From Cunninghamia lanceolata (Eukaryota > Streptophyta > Pinopsida > Cupressales > Cupressaceae): a stretch of 64,000 nucleotides of DNA. Shown here one piece after another: positions 12,967-24,617 of this stretch. Below the pieces are notes generated by a model. The model was not told where the DNA came from. It saw nothing but the letters and a program-made list of their open reading frames with translations, and ran no database searches. The position numbers and the translations under genes were made by a program. The stretch's first letter is position 1, and the number at the start of each line of letters is the position of its first letter. The stretch spans positions 1,736,001-1,800,000 of the forward strand of contig BSBN01001251.1 of NCBI GenBank assembly GCA_027924645.1. Reading direction: 5' to 3'.

Positions 12967-13870
12967 TTAGAACCTTGGCTTGTTAGGATTTTGCCTTGAA
13001 AATCTTTCCAGACACCTTGAGGCAAAATGACCAATCTTATTGCAGTTAAAACACTTAAAGGGTAATTTTCCTTCATACTTACCGGATCCTCTTGGCAGCT
13101 TCTTTGCAATAAGGGCTTCAAGTTGGGCAGTTTCTACTTCTTCTTCTTCCAGATCTTTTCTTTCTTTTTCATACCTAGACAATTTTCTTGAAGAATTCTC
13201 TCCCGGATCAAACCTTTGTTTACCTTTAATAGAGGCACTAACTTTGAATGCAGATTCAGTCTTGGGGGGGTCATCTCCAAACTCTGTCATTTCAAATGCA
13301 GCTAATTTCCCAACCAATTGATCTCTTGTGACAGTTGTATGGGCTCTGAATTCTTCAATGGCAGTAGCTTTGATTTTATAAGAAATAGGAAGGGATCTGA
13401 GAATTTTACCAACAATCTCATTTTCATCCAAGACTCCACCAGCATTTCTAATTCCACAAACTAGCTCATTCACTCTTAGCATAAAAGTGGTAATATTTTC
13501 ATCATCTCTCATCTTCAATTTTTTCAAATTTCCCTTTTAGACTCTGTAACCTTGTACATTTAACATACTGATCTCCTTCATGCAAAAGTTCAAATTTATT
13601 CCAAATCTCAAAGGCAGTTGGTAGGTCAATAACATTTGAGAGCTCTGAGTCAGATAATGTGCTTAGAAGAGCCTCTTTGGTCCACAGATTGTTTTCAGCA
13701 TCCATGATTTCATTTAGGGTTGTCGGACCACCCTGTGGGGGTACATACACTTTTGTAACCATGGACTAGTACGCCATTCCCATACACTGCAAGTGACATT
13801 TCATGCGACCTTTCCAAAGAGCAAAGTTGGTTCCATCAAACTTCAGACTATCCTTCTTGTATGATGACAT
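12967..13870 (-). pseudogene. Element B gag
   Basis: Copia Gag. The ATG at 13870 is followed by MSSYKKDSLKFDGTNFALW. A TAG interrupts the YWS motif, and a frameshift near 13510 separates the two open parts (13762-13502 and 13527-12967). The C-terminal CCHC zinc knuckle CFNCNKIGHFASRC, which binds nucleic acid, is complete. The start lies about 43 bp from the primer site. Confidence 0.88.
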
Positions 13871-13912
13871 CCTGGATCTCCTCAAGCGGTTAAGCTCCTT
13901 TTGAGGAACTTA

Positions 13913-13924
13913 GCTTTGATACCG
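13913..13924 (-). other. Element B primer binding site
   Basis: CGGTATCAAAGC on the minus strand, beside the 5' LTR. It differs from the initiator Met tRNA complement TGGTATCAGAGC at two positions, both transitions, which suggests decay. Confidence 0.8.
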
Positions 13925-13926
13925 AT

Positions 13927-15169
13927 TGTTAGATTTAGGGCACACAACTAAGAGGGGGGGTGAATCAGTTATGCAATACTTTCTCTCAATTTACACACTT
14001 AAATTCTTTTAGTGATTAACAACATATTTAAGCAAGAGACATAATGCATTCAAATCAAAAGCAGAAACTCATCAACACATGAGACACCAAGATTTTGACG
14101 TGGAAAACCCAGTTAAGGGAAAAACCACGAGGTGATTAACCCAAGAATGTATTCTCTGTTAGAAGAATAGAAAGAACAAAAATGGCACATGCCAATTAGG
14201 GCTCGCTACTCGAGCACACTGCTCACAAGAGGCTCACTGCCTATAAGAGACACACTGTCTACAAAGAAATAAGTATCACATACATGAACTAGAGAATAGC
14301 ATCTTCACCATGCTTGAATCAGTTCCATTAAGCTCAATACTTATGCTCTACCTTTCACTATCTTCTTCACTACCACTCACTCATCTCCACAAGACATACT
14401 TCAAAATGACTTCACAATCCCTTATTTATACAAGGCATCGACTTAGGAACAATCATCTAAGTCGACAAACACCTACAAGAACATCCACAAGACGTGTAAT
14501 ACATCCGGTCGGCCAGTCTCAAGAAGAACACCAATATCTGGTGGTTACTCTTCAAATGCAAATTCTAACATCCATGAGGACCGCCAACATGAACTGGACA
14601 TGATCCAACGATCATCATAACCTTCCCTAAATCACCAAGAACATCCACACTTCAACAGCCTACTGGAATTCTTCTCTCCTTCATCCGGAGCTTCAAGAAC
14701 ACAGTCTGTCATCACTGTCACAAAGGAATAGGCTCTTTCAGACCTTCAAACCACAAACCAATCTATTTGATACTTTACAGGGATGTCCTCAACACTCCCT
14801 TAAATCTGTAGAACGGGAAAATGAATTTCTGGATCTCACCGGACCTATCTGTGACACTCTGTCACCTCTGAACACCTGCTAGAACCGGTTATACTTGAGC
14901 GACCATAACTTCCTCAAATCTTCATGCGGAGCTCTAAAAACTTGACTGGAGCATCTTAAGACTTATATCTACAAACCCTATAAACCACATCCTCTGATCC
15001 TCAACCTATTGAGGACTTTTACCTTCTTATCATTACTGTTCTTCACTATTCCTGATTGAGACTAAGTTTCTCAATATCCTTAGCACACAGCTCATCTAAT
15101 CCTTCTCATTAATGCAACATGAGTATTTTGACATCAATGACAACACCAGTTAGGCCCATACTTGCAACA
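13927..15169 (-). repeat. Element B 5' LTR
   Basis: Partner of 8142-9383. It contains TATAAATA (minus strand) at 14423-14430. Its outer end is followed by AGTAG, the target duplication partner of AGTAT at 8137-8141. Confidence 0.92.
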
Positions 15170-16210
15170 AGTAGTTGAAGCAGTCAATGGAATTAGGAGT
15201 ATGGGTGAAGATATAGTTGATTCATTAGTTGTGAAGAAAGTGTTGAGAACTCTCCCTCACAGGTTTGATTCAAAAGTTTCTACAATTGAAGAAGCCAAAG
15301 ATCTAAAGAAACCTACTATTGTAGAGTTGTTTGGGTCCCTCACTACCTATGAGATGAGAAATAAAGTCATAGGACCATGCCAAAGAGAAGTTGCTTTCAA
15401 TACTGTGAAAAATGAAGGAACATCTAATGTATGCAATGAAGCTGAGGAAGAAGAGGCAAACTTTGTAAGGAAACTAAAAAGGGGATTAGGAAAGTATAAA
15501 GGTAAGTTGCCTTTCAAATGTTTTAATTGTGGTAAAATTGGTCATTTTGCCTCTAAATTTCCTTTTGGAGAAAATGAAAATAGCAGTAATGATATCCAGA
15601 GAAATAATTTCAAGAGGAATCTTCTTTCAAAAGAAGACTAGTTCCAGAGAAGAAGTAGATCACTATCTTTCAAATGAGGAAAAAGGAGAATCTCTATTCA
15701 TGGTCAGGGTGATCTTAAATGGTTCAAACAAGACTACAAATGAAGAAGAATGTGAAGTTGATTTTGAGGGTGAACTTGTTTCTGCTCTTGAAGACTTGGA
15801 TTGTGCAAGGAAAAAGAATCAACAACAAAGTGCTCTGATTGAAGCTAAGACAAAAGAATGTAGAAGACTTGATAAAGAGATCCAGTCACTCAAAAGGGAG
15901 TTAGGGAAGGAAAATCTTGGAAGACCGGATGATACTGAATGTACTGATCTCATCTTGCCTCAGGGAAGATCTCTTCATGCAAGGCAGTTCTCCATGAATA
16001 GGTTCGATCATGTTTTCTTTGGTTATTGTTTTATCTGCAACAAATTTGGTCATAAGCTATGGATTGCAAGTCTAAAATGAATAGAAGAAATCTTGTAAGT
16101 AGGAATTCTCTTGCTTCACTAGTGGATGTCAATGTGGTATGTCAAATTTGTGACAAGTTTGGGCACATAGCAAGATATTACAGGAGTGATTTGGCAAAAA
16201 TAGAATCTTA
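15170..16210 (+). pseudogene. Element A gag, C-terminal piece with zinc knuckles
   Basis: Gag resumes right after element B (VVEAVNGIRSMGEDIVDSL), includes FDSKVSTIEEAKDL, and reaches a zinc knuckle CFNCGKIGHFASKF whose last Cys has become Phe. A frame change near 15600 leads to a coiled-coil-like, Glu/Lys-rich stretch (15700-15930). It ends in a second knuckle region, CFICNKFGH, and a third, CQICDKFGHIARYY (last Cys now Tyr). A one-base deletion after the second knuckle ends the open frame at 16080. Two knuckle regions with a coiled coil between them are typical of SIRE-like Gag (family knowledge). Confidence 0.83.
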
Positions 16211-16211
16211 A

Positions 16212-16847
16212 TTGATAGATGTTACTGAGCAAGCAGAGGAAAGTGATTCTTCCAAAAGGCAGGAGACAAATAATGGAGTTAAAGATTCAATGATTGTCCA
16301 AACAGCATTTCATGCTCAAGGGCAAAAAAATCTTTGGGTGATAGACAGTGGATGCACAAATCATATGACATGTGACAAGAGCAAATTCATCAATCTTGGT
16401 AAGTGGAATGGTGGACTAGTCAGGTTTGGAGATAACTCTTCTGTAAAAATCTCTGGAAAACGTACCATAAGTATTGATGGAAAATCTCAGACACATTATG
16501 TTCTTTATGTAGAAGGTCTCAAGCATAATATTCTTAGTGTAAGTCAAATGTGTAGCAAAGGATACAACCTCACGTTTCATGATCAAGGGTGTGAAATCAG
16601 AAGAGCAAGGTTTGGAAAATTGATGGCAGAAGGATCTAAGATAGAAGGAAACTTGTATAATCTAAAGGTAATTAATGAAAGGACTTGTCTTCTAGGACAA
16701 ACAAATGATTGTTGGTTGTGGCACAAAAGGATGGGGCACATCAACTTTGATAATGTTGTGATCAGTTCCATGCAAGTAGTAAGAGACATGCCAAAGATCA
16801 TCAAGCTTGCAAGCACCTTATGTGAGGAATGTCATATGGGGAAGTAG
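16212..16847 (+). pseudogene. Element A protease and pre-integrase domain
   Basis: The frame is open for 211 codons. The protease box WVIDSGCTNHMTC has the full DSG. It is followed by VLYVEGLKHNILSVSQM and then the HHCC-type pre-integrase zinc region WLWHKRMGHINFDN ... LCEECHMGK, ending in TAG at 16845-16847. It is the only protease in the window, apart from that of E, whose DSG triad is unchanged. Confidence 0.88.
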
Positions 16848-17708
16848 ACAATCATAAGATTCAAGTCCAAGGAGTATTCATCTACAAGGCCTTTAGAACT
16901 GGTTCATATTGTTATGTGCAGACCTACCAGGACAAAGAGTCTACAAGGTGAGAGGTATTTCATGTTTCTTATTGATGATTTCTCTAGAATGACATGGGTT
17001 ACCTTCTTGAAATAAAAATCAAAATCCTTCAATAGGTTTAAGATTTTCAAGTCCATGGTTTAAAATGAAATGAATACTAAAATCAAGTGTCTAAGGTCTG
17101 ATAGAGGTTGTGAGTTCACCTCAAATGAGTTTGAGGAATTTTGTTAAGAACATGGAGTAAAAAGGCATTATTCTGTTGCAAGAACTCCTCAGCAAAATGG
17201 AGTAGTGGAAAGAAAGAATAGAACAGTTCAAGAGATGGTTAGAACTATGTTCATCGAAACCAAGCTGCTAGATACATATTGGAAAGAAGCAGTCCATACT
17301 GTTGTCTACATTCTTAACAAAGGACAACTAAGAGTGCACAATACCAAGACTCCTTATGAGTTATGGTATGGAATACCAGCATCAATCAAGTATTCCAGAG
17401 TTTTTGGAAGTAAATGCTACATCAAAAGGAATGAAGAAGGTCTGGGAAAGTTTGACTCAAGAGTTAATGAGGGAATCTTTCTTAGATATTCAACTAAGAG
17501 CAAAGCCTTCAAATGCTACAACAAAAGGTTGACGAAGATAGTTGAGAGTGCAAATGTTAAAGTGGATGAAGAGTCACATCAAATCACAAATGAGCAAGAA
17601 GATTGTTGGTTAGATGTACCTACCTACACAGAAGAAGAAGAAGAAAAGGTTGAGGAAGAGGAAGAAATTCAAGAGAAGACTACCAAGACTCCTGCCAAGT
17701 ATGTTTAG
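16848..17708 (+). pseudogene. Element A integrase core and linker
   Basis: An rve-type integrase that would join element DNA to the chromosome. The first catalytic Asp is missing (LVHIVMCRP where TDLCGP is usual). The second lies in RSDRGCEFTS and the Glu in NGVVERKNRT. Stops occur at about 17011, 17059 and 17144. From 17205 to 17708 the frame is open and includes the linker motif SKAFKCYNKR and a Glu-rich tail. Confidence 0.85.
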
Positions 17709-17819
17709 AAGAATCATTCAGAAGATCAAATCATTGGACACAAGAATGAAGGAGTACAGACAAGAAGAAGATTTGAAAGAAAAAATGAACAAGTAAGTTT
17801 TTCTTTACTGTCAAGAGTG

Positions 17820-18690
17820 GAGCCTAAAAATTTTGATGAAGCTAGCAAGGATGAAGGATGGATACAAGCTATGGAAGAAGAACTAAATTAGATAGAGAAG
17901 AATCAGACTTGGGAGTTGGTGCCAAGGCCAACAAACAAGAATGTGATAGGTACAAAATAGGTATTCAGGAACAAGCTAAATGAAGATGGGGAGGTGGTCA
18001 GGAACAAAGAAAGGTTGGTTTGCAAAGGATATTCACAAGTTGAATGTGTTGACTATGAAGAGTTATTTGCTCTAGTGGCAAGAATGGAAGCGATCATAAT
18101 GGTTCTTGCATTTGCAGTTCATAAGCGATTCAAGGTCTATCAAATGGATGTCAAATCTGCTTTCCTAAATGGTGACCTAGAAGAAGAGGTATACATAGAG
18201 CATCCTGATGGATTTCAGTTATCAGAAGACCCAAACATGGTATGCAGACTTAAGAAGGCTATGTATATGCTATCAAACAAGCCTCTAGGGCTTGGCATTC
18301 AAGGTTGGATAAATACTTACTCTAGCAAGGTTTCAAGAGAGGTATCGCAGACAGTAATCTTTACATCAAAATTGAAGGTGAACAAATTCTAATTGTTGAT
18401 ATGTATGTTGATGATATAATCTTTTGTGGATATGATGAGATGTGTAAGATGTTTGCAGGAGAGATGCAGAAAGAATTTTAAATATCTATGGTAGGTGAGC
18501 TATCATTCTTTCTTGGACTTCAAATTACTCAATCAAATGATGGTATCTTTATTTCTCAAGCAAAATATGTCAAGGAGATGTTAAAGAAGTTTGGCATGGA
18601 AGACAACAAACCAGTAAGTACTCCTATGGCAATTGGATGTCATTTGAGTAAACATGATGAGTCACCTGAAGCTAATTAGACTCTGTATAG
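17820..18690 (+). pseudogene. Element A reverse transcriptase
   Basis: Copia RT with [45 protein letters not shown], a frameshift after KKAMYML (about 18270), then MYVDDIIF with intact YVDD (about 18403-18414), and [13 protein letters not shown]. In-frame TAG or TAA stops occur near 17888, 17958, 18478 and 18677. Confidence 0.87.
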
Positions 18691-18694
18691 GTCT

Positions 18695-19354
18695 ATGATT
18701 GGGGGCCTACTTTACTTAACATCATCAAGGCCTGACATCATGCAAGTTGTGTGTTTGGTTGCAAGGTTTCAATCAGACCCTAAGGAAACACATGTGAAGG
18801 CAATCAAGAGAATATTCAGATATTTGAAGAGCACTCTAGAACATGGGTTGTGGTATCAAAAGGGTGATGATTTTTCCCTGAGTGCTTATACTAATGCAGA
18901 TTGGGCTGGAAGTGTTGATGATAGAAGAAGTACCAGCGGAGGAGCTTTCATTTTGGGAGACAGGTTGGTCTCATGGATTAGTAAGAAGTAGGATTCAATG
19001 TCCTTATCAACAACAAAGGTAGAGTATATAGTTGCAGTAGCCTATTGCACTCAAGAACTATGGATGAAGCAAACATTAAAGGATATCAATGTAGAATATG
19101 ATGAGCCCATTCCTATTCTTTGTCACGATACAAGTGCCATCAATATTTCAAAGAATCCAGTGATGCACTCTAGAACCAAGCACATATCTATCAGGTATCA
19201 CTTTTTGAGAGAGAAGGTTGTAGATCAAGAAGTCAGATTAGAGTATGTGCCTATGAAGGATCAAGTTGCAGACATCTTCACAAAGGTACTTTATAAGGAT
19301 ACTTTTGAGTATCTTAGACAGAAGTTAGGGGTGATTGCCCCTCCTTCTAACTAG
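18695..19354 (+). pseudogene. Element A RNase H
   Basis: Copia RNase H with GGLLYLTSSRPDIM, AIKRIFRYLKST, YTNADWAGS, RSTSGGAFILG and TKHISIRYHFLREK. The first catalytic Asp is Asn (YTNADW, where YTDADW is usual) and the Glu region reads STTKVEY, where STTEAEY is usual, so activity is doubtful even apart from the TAG near 18989. It ends with QVADIFTKVLYKDTF. Confidence 0.86.
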
Positions 19355-19424
19355 ATGCATAGATGGTGCATCTTTCTGGGAGAGCAATTCAAGACATATC
19401 GTTATCCCTGGATTGATGGAGGCT

Positions 19425-19653
19425 ACATCTCAGGGGGAGCATATAGTTAAGAAGTTGAGAAGGACAACAAGGATTGATCAGTCAGGGGGAGATGACAGAT
19501 AAGGATCAGTGAAAGAATCAAGAAGAATGTAGATAGGGGGAGCTAAAGAAAGATAAGTTCAGAGGAAGACCACTAGCCCTTTGTCCTGGATGTCAAAGGG
19601 AGAGAAATTTCCATATCAGGTTAGGTGTTGCCATCAATGCCAAAAGGGGAGAT
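19425..19653 (+). other. Element A 3' untranslated region with repeated polypurine tracts
   Basis: G-rich purine runs of the form AGGGGGAG recur near 19434, 19484 and 19536, with a variant AAAGGGAGAG near 19597. The functional-position tract is AAAAGGGGAGA, ending just before the LTR at 19654. Elements B and C have similar series. Confidence 0.75.
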
Positions 19654-20715
19654 TGTTGCATATGTGTTGTTATTGATGTCAATAGTGCGATGTTCAATGA
19701 TGGATAGGATTGTAAATTTGTCAACAGTGTTGAAGGTTGGAAGTGGAAGTGGTGATCATTTGATGAGATGCCAAAGGATTGTGATGACTAAGGGAGATTG
19801 TTGTGAGACAGAGAAGTAAAGTGATGAGAATATGCTATGGTGATCAGTGAAGAAGACAAAGGAGACATTGATCAAAGAAGTTGTGAAGTATAGGGTAAAG
19901 TGTTGGAAGTTATGTGCTATGTATACTGGTTGAATCAGTATCATCTGTACAAAGTTGTACCCTATCTTCTGAAGTTCATGCAGAAGTGAAAGTTGTGAGC
20001 AGAACAATGTGTTAACATGAAGATTCCTGTTTTGATGAAAAGAGTTGTGATTATTGTTATATGATGTTGTGAATGGAGTCTCTGGTGTGGTGAATATTGT
20101 ATATCTTGTTTCCTGAGGAAAGGCACAGCTTTAGTCTTGAAAGATTCAGGAGGTCCAAGGCACTGGTTGTTACACTGAAGCAGTTCAGGAGAATGCTCTG
20201 CATTCCTCTGCACTTAAAGGTATGGCCTTGTGGTTTAAGAGTTAGAAAGAGACAAATGTGAAGATTGTATGTTCTTGATTTTAGAGCTTAAAAGTTATCA
20301 CAGTATATTCTAGAACTAGCAGAGTGAAGGCAGAGGTTCGGGGTGGTTGCAGTCAGGATTTGTTTGAGAAATGCTCCGCATTTATCCACTTTTGAAGATG
20401 AGGTCCTATGGATTGAAGGATGGTCATATGTAATTGAGAAGATTGTTATTTTCAAGTTTTAGTTGTTTTGATGTACCACAGAAGTTCTTTGGAGTCAACA
20501 GAACAAAGAACTATCTTGGTGCTAATTAGGGTTATCTGGAGGAGATGTAGTAAAAGCCACCGCATTGCACTGCAATTCATATTTTGGATTTGATGTTTGG
20601 AGGATGAGTTCAGATATTCAATATGATTGTGCATTTTAGGTTTCAGGTGTTGAATTTCACCACAAGTTGGTTTCTTAATGTTCTATCTCAAGACTAGGTG
20701 TTCAGTGATTATATG
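19654..20715 (+). repeat. Element A 3' LTR, truncated
   Basis: It starts TGTTGCATATGTGTTG and follows the 5' LTR (2907 onward) for 1.06 kb with scattered substitutions and small gaps. Similarity stops at 20715, which corresponds to about 3972 in the 5' LTR, where TGTAGACACC begins. The missing 1 kb, including the LTR end, was not seen elsewhere in the window. Confidence 0.85.
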
Positions 20716-21730
20716 TGTAGACACCCTAAAATGACCATGTCTTTGAATCACTTGCATTTCGTCTAATCTATAGCATCACCTTCATTTCAACATTAATTAA
20801 ATAAATCCTTATTATTTAATTAATTTCATCAAATTCTTCCAAAACTTCAAAATTCAACATTAATTAAATAAATCCCCTTTATTTAATTAATTTCAGCAAA
20901 ATCAACCTTATTCTTCCATTAATTAAATAATTTTAAATCATTATCCTCTTTCAAATTTCAAGTTTCCATTAATTAAATAATTTATATTATTTAATTAAAT
21001 CATTATCCTCTTTCAAATTTCAAGTTTCCATTAATTAAATAATTTTAATTATTTAATTAGATCATTATCCTCTTTCAAATTTCAAGTCTCCATTAATTAA
21101 ATAATTTATTTTAATTAATTAAATTAAATTCCTCTATTATTCTTCCACAATTAAATAATTTTAATTATTTAATTAGATCATTATCCTCTATCCAAATTTT
21201 AAGTCTCCATTAATTAAATAAATTCCATTATTTAATTAATTCATCACAAATTCCCTCTTATCTACAATTAAATAATTCTCAATTATTTAATTAAATCAAA
21301 TTCATTCTTCCAAATTTAAATAAATTAAATCAAATTTATTTAAATTCTCTCAATCTCCAAAAATAAAATAAATCAAATATTTTATTTATTCTTCCAAATC
21401 ATGCACAACAATTAAATAAATTTATTTATTTAATTTGCTTTCTTATCTACAAATATCATTCAAATCTTCTAAAAATAAGTCTTCTTCTCCATGCACACAA
21501 AATTAAATAATTTATTATTTAATTTCTCTCAAATCATGCAAAAGCAAATCTTAAGTTGAGTTATCTATTCGCTCAAACTTGTTTTTATCAATTTCTCTTA
21601 AATTAGAAAAAAAAACTTTCTAATTTATGAAAAGCATGTCTTAGCTTTAGAAAAGAAAGTGTTTAACTCAAATAAAATAGCTTTTGTGTGACACTTGTCT
21701 TTTTCTTATTCGTTGTTTGCTCAGAGAATA
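20716..21730. repeat. AT-rich sequence, possible LTR of another element
   Basis: It begins TGTAGACACCC exactly where element A's 3' LTR breaks off, so it may be the end of an inserted element. TTAATTAAATAATT-like palindromic blocks recur throughout. No coding domain, primer site or second copy is visible. The right limit is uncertain because an open minus-strand frame begins near 21735. Confidence 0.4.
20940..21240. repeat. 62-bp AT-rich tandem repeat
   Basis: A unit beginning ATTATCCTCTTTCAAATTTC and ending in TTAATTAAATAATT-type sequence starts at 20940, 21002, 21064 and, after an irregular copy, 21180. The first three starts are spaced 62 bp apart. Confidence 0.75.
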
Positions 21731-21734
21731 CACC

Positions 21735-21798
21735 TCTAATGTGCCCCCTCCCGGAGAGCCTTGGTATTCTTTTGAAGGGGCGTGTTGAATATGCCATC
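21735..21798 (-). pseudogene. Unrecognised minus-strand ORF, downstream part
   Basis: This continues the frame that starts at 29322 and is cut by element C. Across the C insertion the reading passes from KVKDYAD to GIFNTPLQKNTKALREGAH and then meets TAG, TGA and TAA within about 15 codons. I do not recognise the protein. It could be part of a transposon protein or a gene fragment. Confidence 0.45.
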
Positions 21799-22905
21799 TA
21801 TTGGCAAGAGACACTATATGGCTTCATGAGTGTTGTCATTGATGGCAACAAAGTTCATCCCACCCATCCACAGAACATGGTGTGCCTATACCGGAAGTCA
21901 GATTGAAGAAGTGTTGTGGTCCGGTAAGCAAGAACAGAGCATGCAGCAAGGTCCGACAGTCAGGTCTGGATCTCTTAGAGAAAGTATCTTTGTAAAGTGC
22001 AGACTTGGGGAAGTCAAGAGGAATACATTGATTGATAGATTCCAGGGATTGAGCCTCCGGTGATGTAAGAGTGAAAAGATATGAGCATCTAAGTATTGGG
22101 GTCCGGTTTGGCAGAGTTGACAGAGGAAGAACTAATCGGTAGAGTGTCAGACCTTAATCCAGATGAGTTGTTGATAGTGATTAAGATTCTTAAGCTATCA
22201 TTTGTGATTGGCTGACATAATTGATGACTTCTATAAGCATCTCCTTGATACGCATCACTTGATAAGAAAGGATTCAGCCGACAGATCAGAGTTTGGATAA
22301 ATATTGACTGTTCCGGATGCCGACTAGAAAGAGGATGAAATCTGTTGTGCGGATATATATACCAAATGGATTTCGATGAGAAGTTGTGTGTAGAGTAGTG
22401 GTGTATGCAAATAAAAGTAGAAGAACAGTGTGAAAGCAGTAAAGAAGGTTCGGTATGTGAAAGGATGGCAGCACAAAAGAAGAGGAAGAATGAAGTGCAG
22501 TAGATCAGTATACAGAGCCTAACCAGAACTGAACTCCAGCATATGTGGATGCTTCTCATCAGTTCAAGTATCTTGTTGCTCTCTTTATAACTTGTAGACA
22601 GTTAGTCTCTTGTAGGCAGTGAGCCTCTTGTGAGCAGTGTGCTCGGGCAATGAGCCCTAATTGGCAAGTGCCATTTTGTATTTCTATTCTTCTAACACAG
22701 AATACATTCTTGGGTTAATCACCCCGTGGTTTTCTCCCTTAACAGGGTTTCCACATCAAAAACATTGTGTCATGTGTACTGAGTTTATTTCTGCTTTCAT
22801 GTTCATTTAAGCTTATGTGTTTTGATACTGTACTAGTTGATAAAAAAGAATAGAAAGTTAAAATAATTAAGATAACTGATTCACCCCCCCTCTCAGTTAT
22901 CAACA
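21799..22905 (+). repeat. Element C 5' LTR
   Basis: Same length as the 3' copy. Over the first 275 bp or so I count 12 differences, 11 of them transitions. It ends in CCCCCCCTCTCAGTTATCAACA-type sequence. A TATATATA stretch at about 22353-22360 is the likely TATA box. Confidence 0.93.
22353..22360 (+). promoter_or_regulatory. Putative TATA box in element C 5' LTR
   Basis: The run GGATATATATACC is the best TATA-like sequence in the LTR and is conserved in the 3' copy near 28593. Function is inferred from position only. Confidence 0.4.
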
Positions 22906-22907
22906 AT

Positions 22908-22920
22908 TGGTATCAGAGCC
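22908..22920 (+). other. Element C primer binding site
   Basis: TGGTATCAGAGCC lies two bases after the LTR end: a perfect match to the initiator Met tRNA 3' complement. Confidence 0.92.
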
Positions 22921-22970
22921 AAGTTCCTCCTAACAGAGCCTAACAGCTTGAGGAAGATCTGGGAATTCAA

Positions 22971-24145
22971 ATGGATGTGTATGGTATGAGGGAACAACTT
23001 CAGACTGCCCTAGATGATCTTGAGCAATCTAACTCTAAAGTCAATGAATTGAAGGAAAGACTCAAACAGGCTGATGATTTCATAAATGAACTAAAGGGAA
23101 ACTGAGTATCTCTATGAAAAAGAGAAAGGATCTACTTCAGCAATTGGCAAGTCAAGGTGAAGCCAATGATACAAATGAAGATCTGAAGGAGAAAACCAAG
23201 TTATGTGAAAAGTTATCAAAAGAGGTCATTATGGTAAGACATGAAATGGAATTAGGAGTTATAAAATTTACTCAAGAAATTGAAGAGAAAAGAAAAACAG
23301 AAGATGATCTAAGACTATCTCTCAAAGAGAAAATAGAAGACTACCACAAGATGGATAGAATAATCAGACATCTTGAATCTGATCTTGAAGATGCTAAAGA
23401 TAATGAAGAAAAACTTGAGGATCAAATTGTCTCTCTTAAAAGGGATCTTCAAACAGCAAATGAATACAAAGAGAAATTCAAGATAAGTTCTGCTCAACTT
23501 GAAGTTCTTCTTGAAAGCCAAAAGAGGGTAGATGACAAGTGTGGCTTGGGATATGAGAAAGGTGAAAGCTCTAGATCCGGTCAGAAGAAGTTTAGATCAG
23601 AAAATCCAAGGAATAGGCCTAGAAGACCTCCGGTAAGGCAACCTAATGCTCAAAGATATCTATCCTTCAATGGATACTGCCATAACTGCAATAACTTTGG
23701 TCACAAAGCTAATCAGTACAGAAAGAGAATGAATCAGACTAATACATCCTTCTCCGAACAATGTTTTAACTACAAGAGGTATGGTCACAAATCTCATGAA
23801 TGCATAAATATGAATAATTCATTCAATGATAGATGCTTTGCATGCAATAGAATGGGTCATATGGCTAATCAATGCAAATCAAGAGGACATCAATCAAATA
23901 TGCAAAGAAATGTTGTTTGCCACAATTGCAATAAATCCAGTCATATTGCCAAATTCTGTAGAAGCAAGAATCAGGACAAAAGAGGTCTGGTACATCATAA
24001 TCAGAATCAAGACAAGGGAAAAGGAAAAGTGAATGCGGATGAAGTTCAAAGTGAGATGAACAAGATTTGGGTGAAGAGAAGTACAGAAAATGTAGGGGAT
24101 GGATCTGCACCAGAATCTGGTGCTGATATTCCTTCCAAAAATTAA
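22971..24145 (+). pseudogene. Element C gag-like protein, coiled coil plus zinc knuckles
   Basis: Nucleocapsid-like protein that probably packages the element RNA. The ATG at 22971 begins a Leu/Glu/Lys-rich coiled coil. One frameshift near 23095 leads into the 343-codon open frame at 23114. Residues 1-140 of that frame are strongly heptad-like, then a segment (LEVLLESQKRVDDKCGLGYE) resembles the C-terminal part of SIRE-type Gag. At least four CCHC-like knuckles follow: CHNCNNFGHKANQY, CFNYKRYGHKSHEC, CFACNRMGHMANQC and CHNCNKSSHIAKFC. The third is complete. The first has lost its last Cys and the second its second Cys. The capsid region of an ordinary copia Gag is absent. One frameshift short of intact. 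Confidence 0.85.
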
Positions 24146-24617
24146 AAAGTGAGCTCTGGCTCAGGGGGAGACACAAGGAAAAACATTTTTCCCCCAGCCA
24201 GTTAATTGGTACCGGGATTGGCACAAGGAGAGTTGCAGATTAAAGGGTTCTCAAAGAAACATCTAAATAAACTGTGGTTAAGATATGGAAGATCCGTAAG
24301 ATGTTTAGAACAAGATTGTTTCGGTTCATCAAGTCATCTGAATAAGAAGAACAAGGCAATCGGAATGACTTAGGTTGCCCATTTATTGCAGTATGAAATT
24401 AGGGCTTTCCCAAAAATAAAAGAGTTCATTTGTTTGTCATTTGCACATTTTCACTCAAGAAGAAAAGAAAAGGAGCTCTGTAACAAATTGTCTCAAACTC
24501 TCAAAGATAACCATTAAAGTCAATTCATCCAGCAAATTAATCCAGCTCATTCAGCGAACCCTAGAAGCGTAAAAGGTATTTTCCATTGCTGAATATCTCT
24601 CTGCAAATCTTTTGAAG
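24146..24617 (+). other. Element C spacer with internal polypurine tract
   Basis: Non-coding spacer between the two ORFs. TCAGGGGGAGACAC near 24160-24173, just after the gag stop, resembles the terminal polypurine tract and could act as a second plus-strand priming site (inference). I see no other feature. Confidence 0.5.

Larger units (their letters stand above)
8142..15169 (-). mobile_element. Copia-type LTR retrotransposon B, complete but decayed
   Basis: B lies on the minus strand inside element A gag. LTRs are at 13927-15169 (5') and 8142-9383 (3'), 1243 and 1242 bp, starting TGTTGCAAG and ending CTAACA. Flanking bases AGTAT and AGTAG form a 5-bp target duplication with one mismatch. 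Between the LTRs, in minus-strand order, lie primer site, gag, protease, integrase, RT, RNase H and polypurine tract, the Ty1/copia order. All coding parts carry stops or frameshifts. The LTR copies differ at scattered sites, so insertion is not recent. Confidence 0.93.
2907..20715 (+). mobile_element. Copia-type LTR retrotransposon A, interrupted twice, 3' LTR truncated
   Basis: A is a Ty1/copia element whose parts stay collinear around two insertions: 5' LTR 2907-4974, primer site 4977-4988, gag in three pieces (5041-5243, 7866-8141, 15171-16210), protease, integrase, RT and RNase H up to 19354, polypurine tract and 3' LTR from 19654. Two gag zinc-knuckle regions, the run of GGGGGAG tracts and the TGTTG LTR start resemble the SIRE/Maximus branch; that assignment is inference. 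The insertions are 5244-7858 and minus-strand element B (8142-15169). The frame resumes on each side, so A is older than both. Many stops and frameshifts make it a fossil. Confidence 0.88.

Noticed and set aside
22089..22559. 156-codon minus-strand frame in the C 5' LTR, repeated at 28329-28907
   Set aside because: Present twice only because the LTR is duplicated. It runs antisense to the LTR and has no domain.
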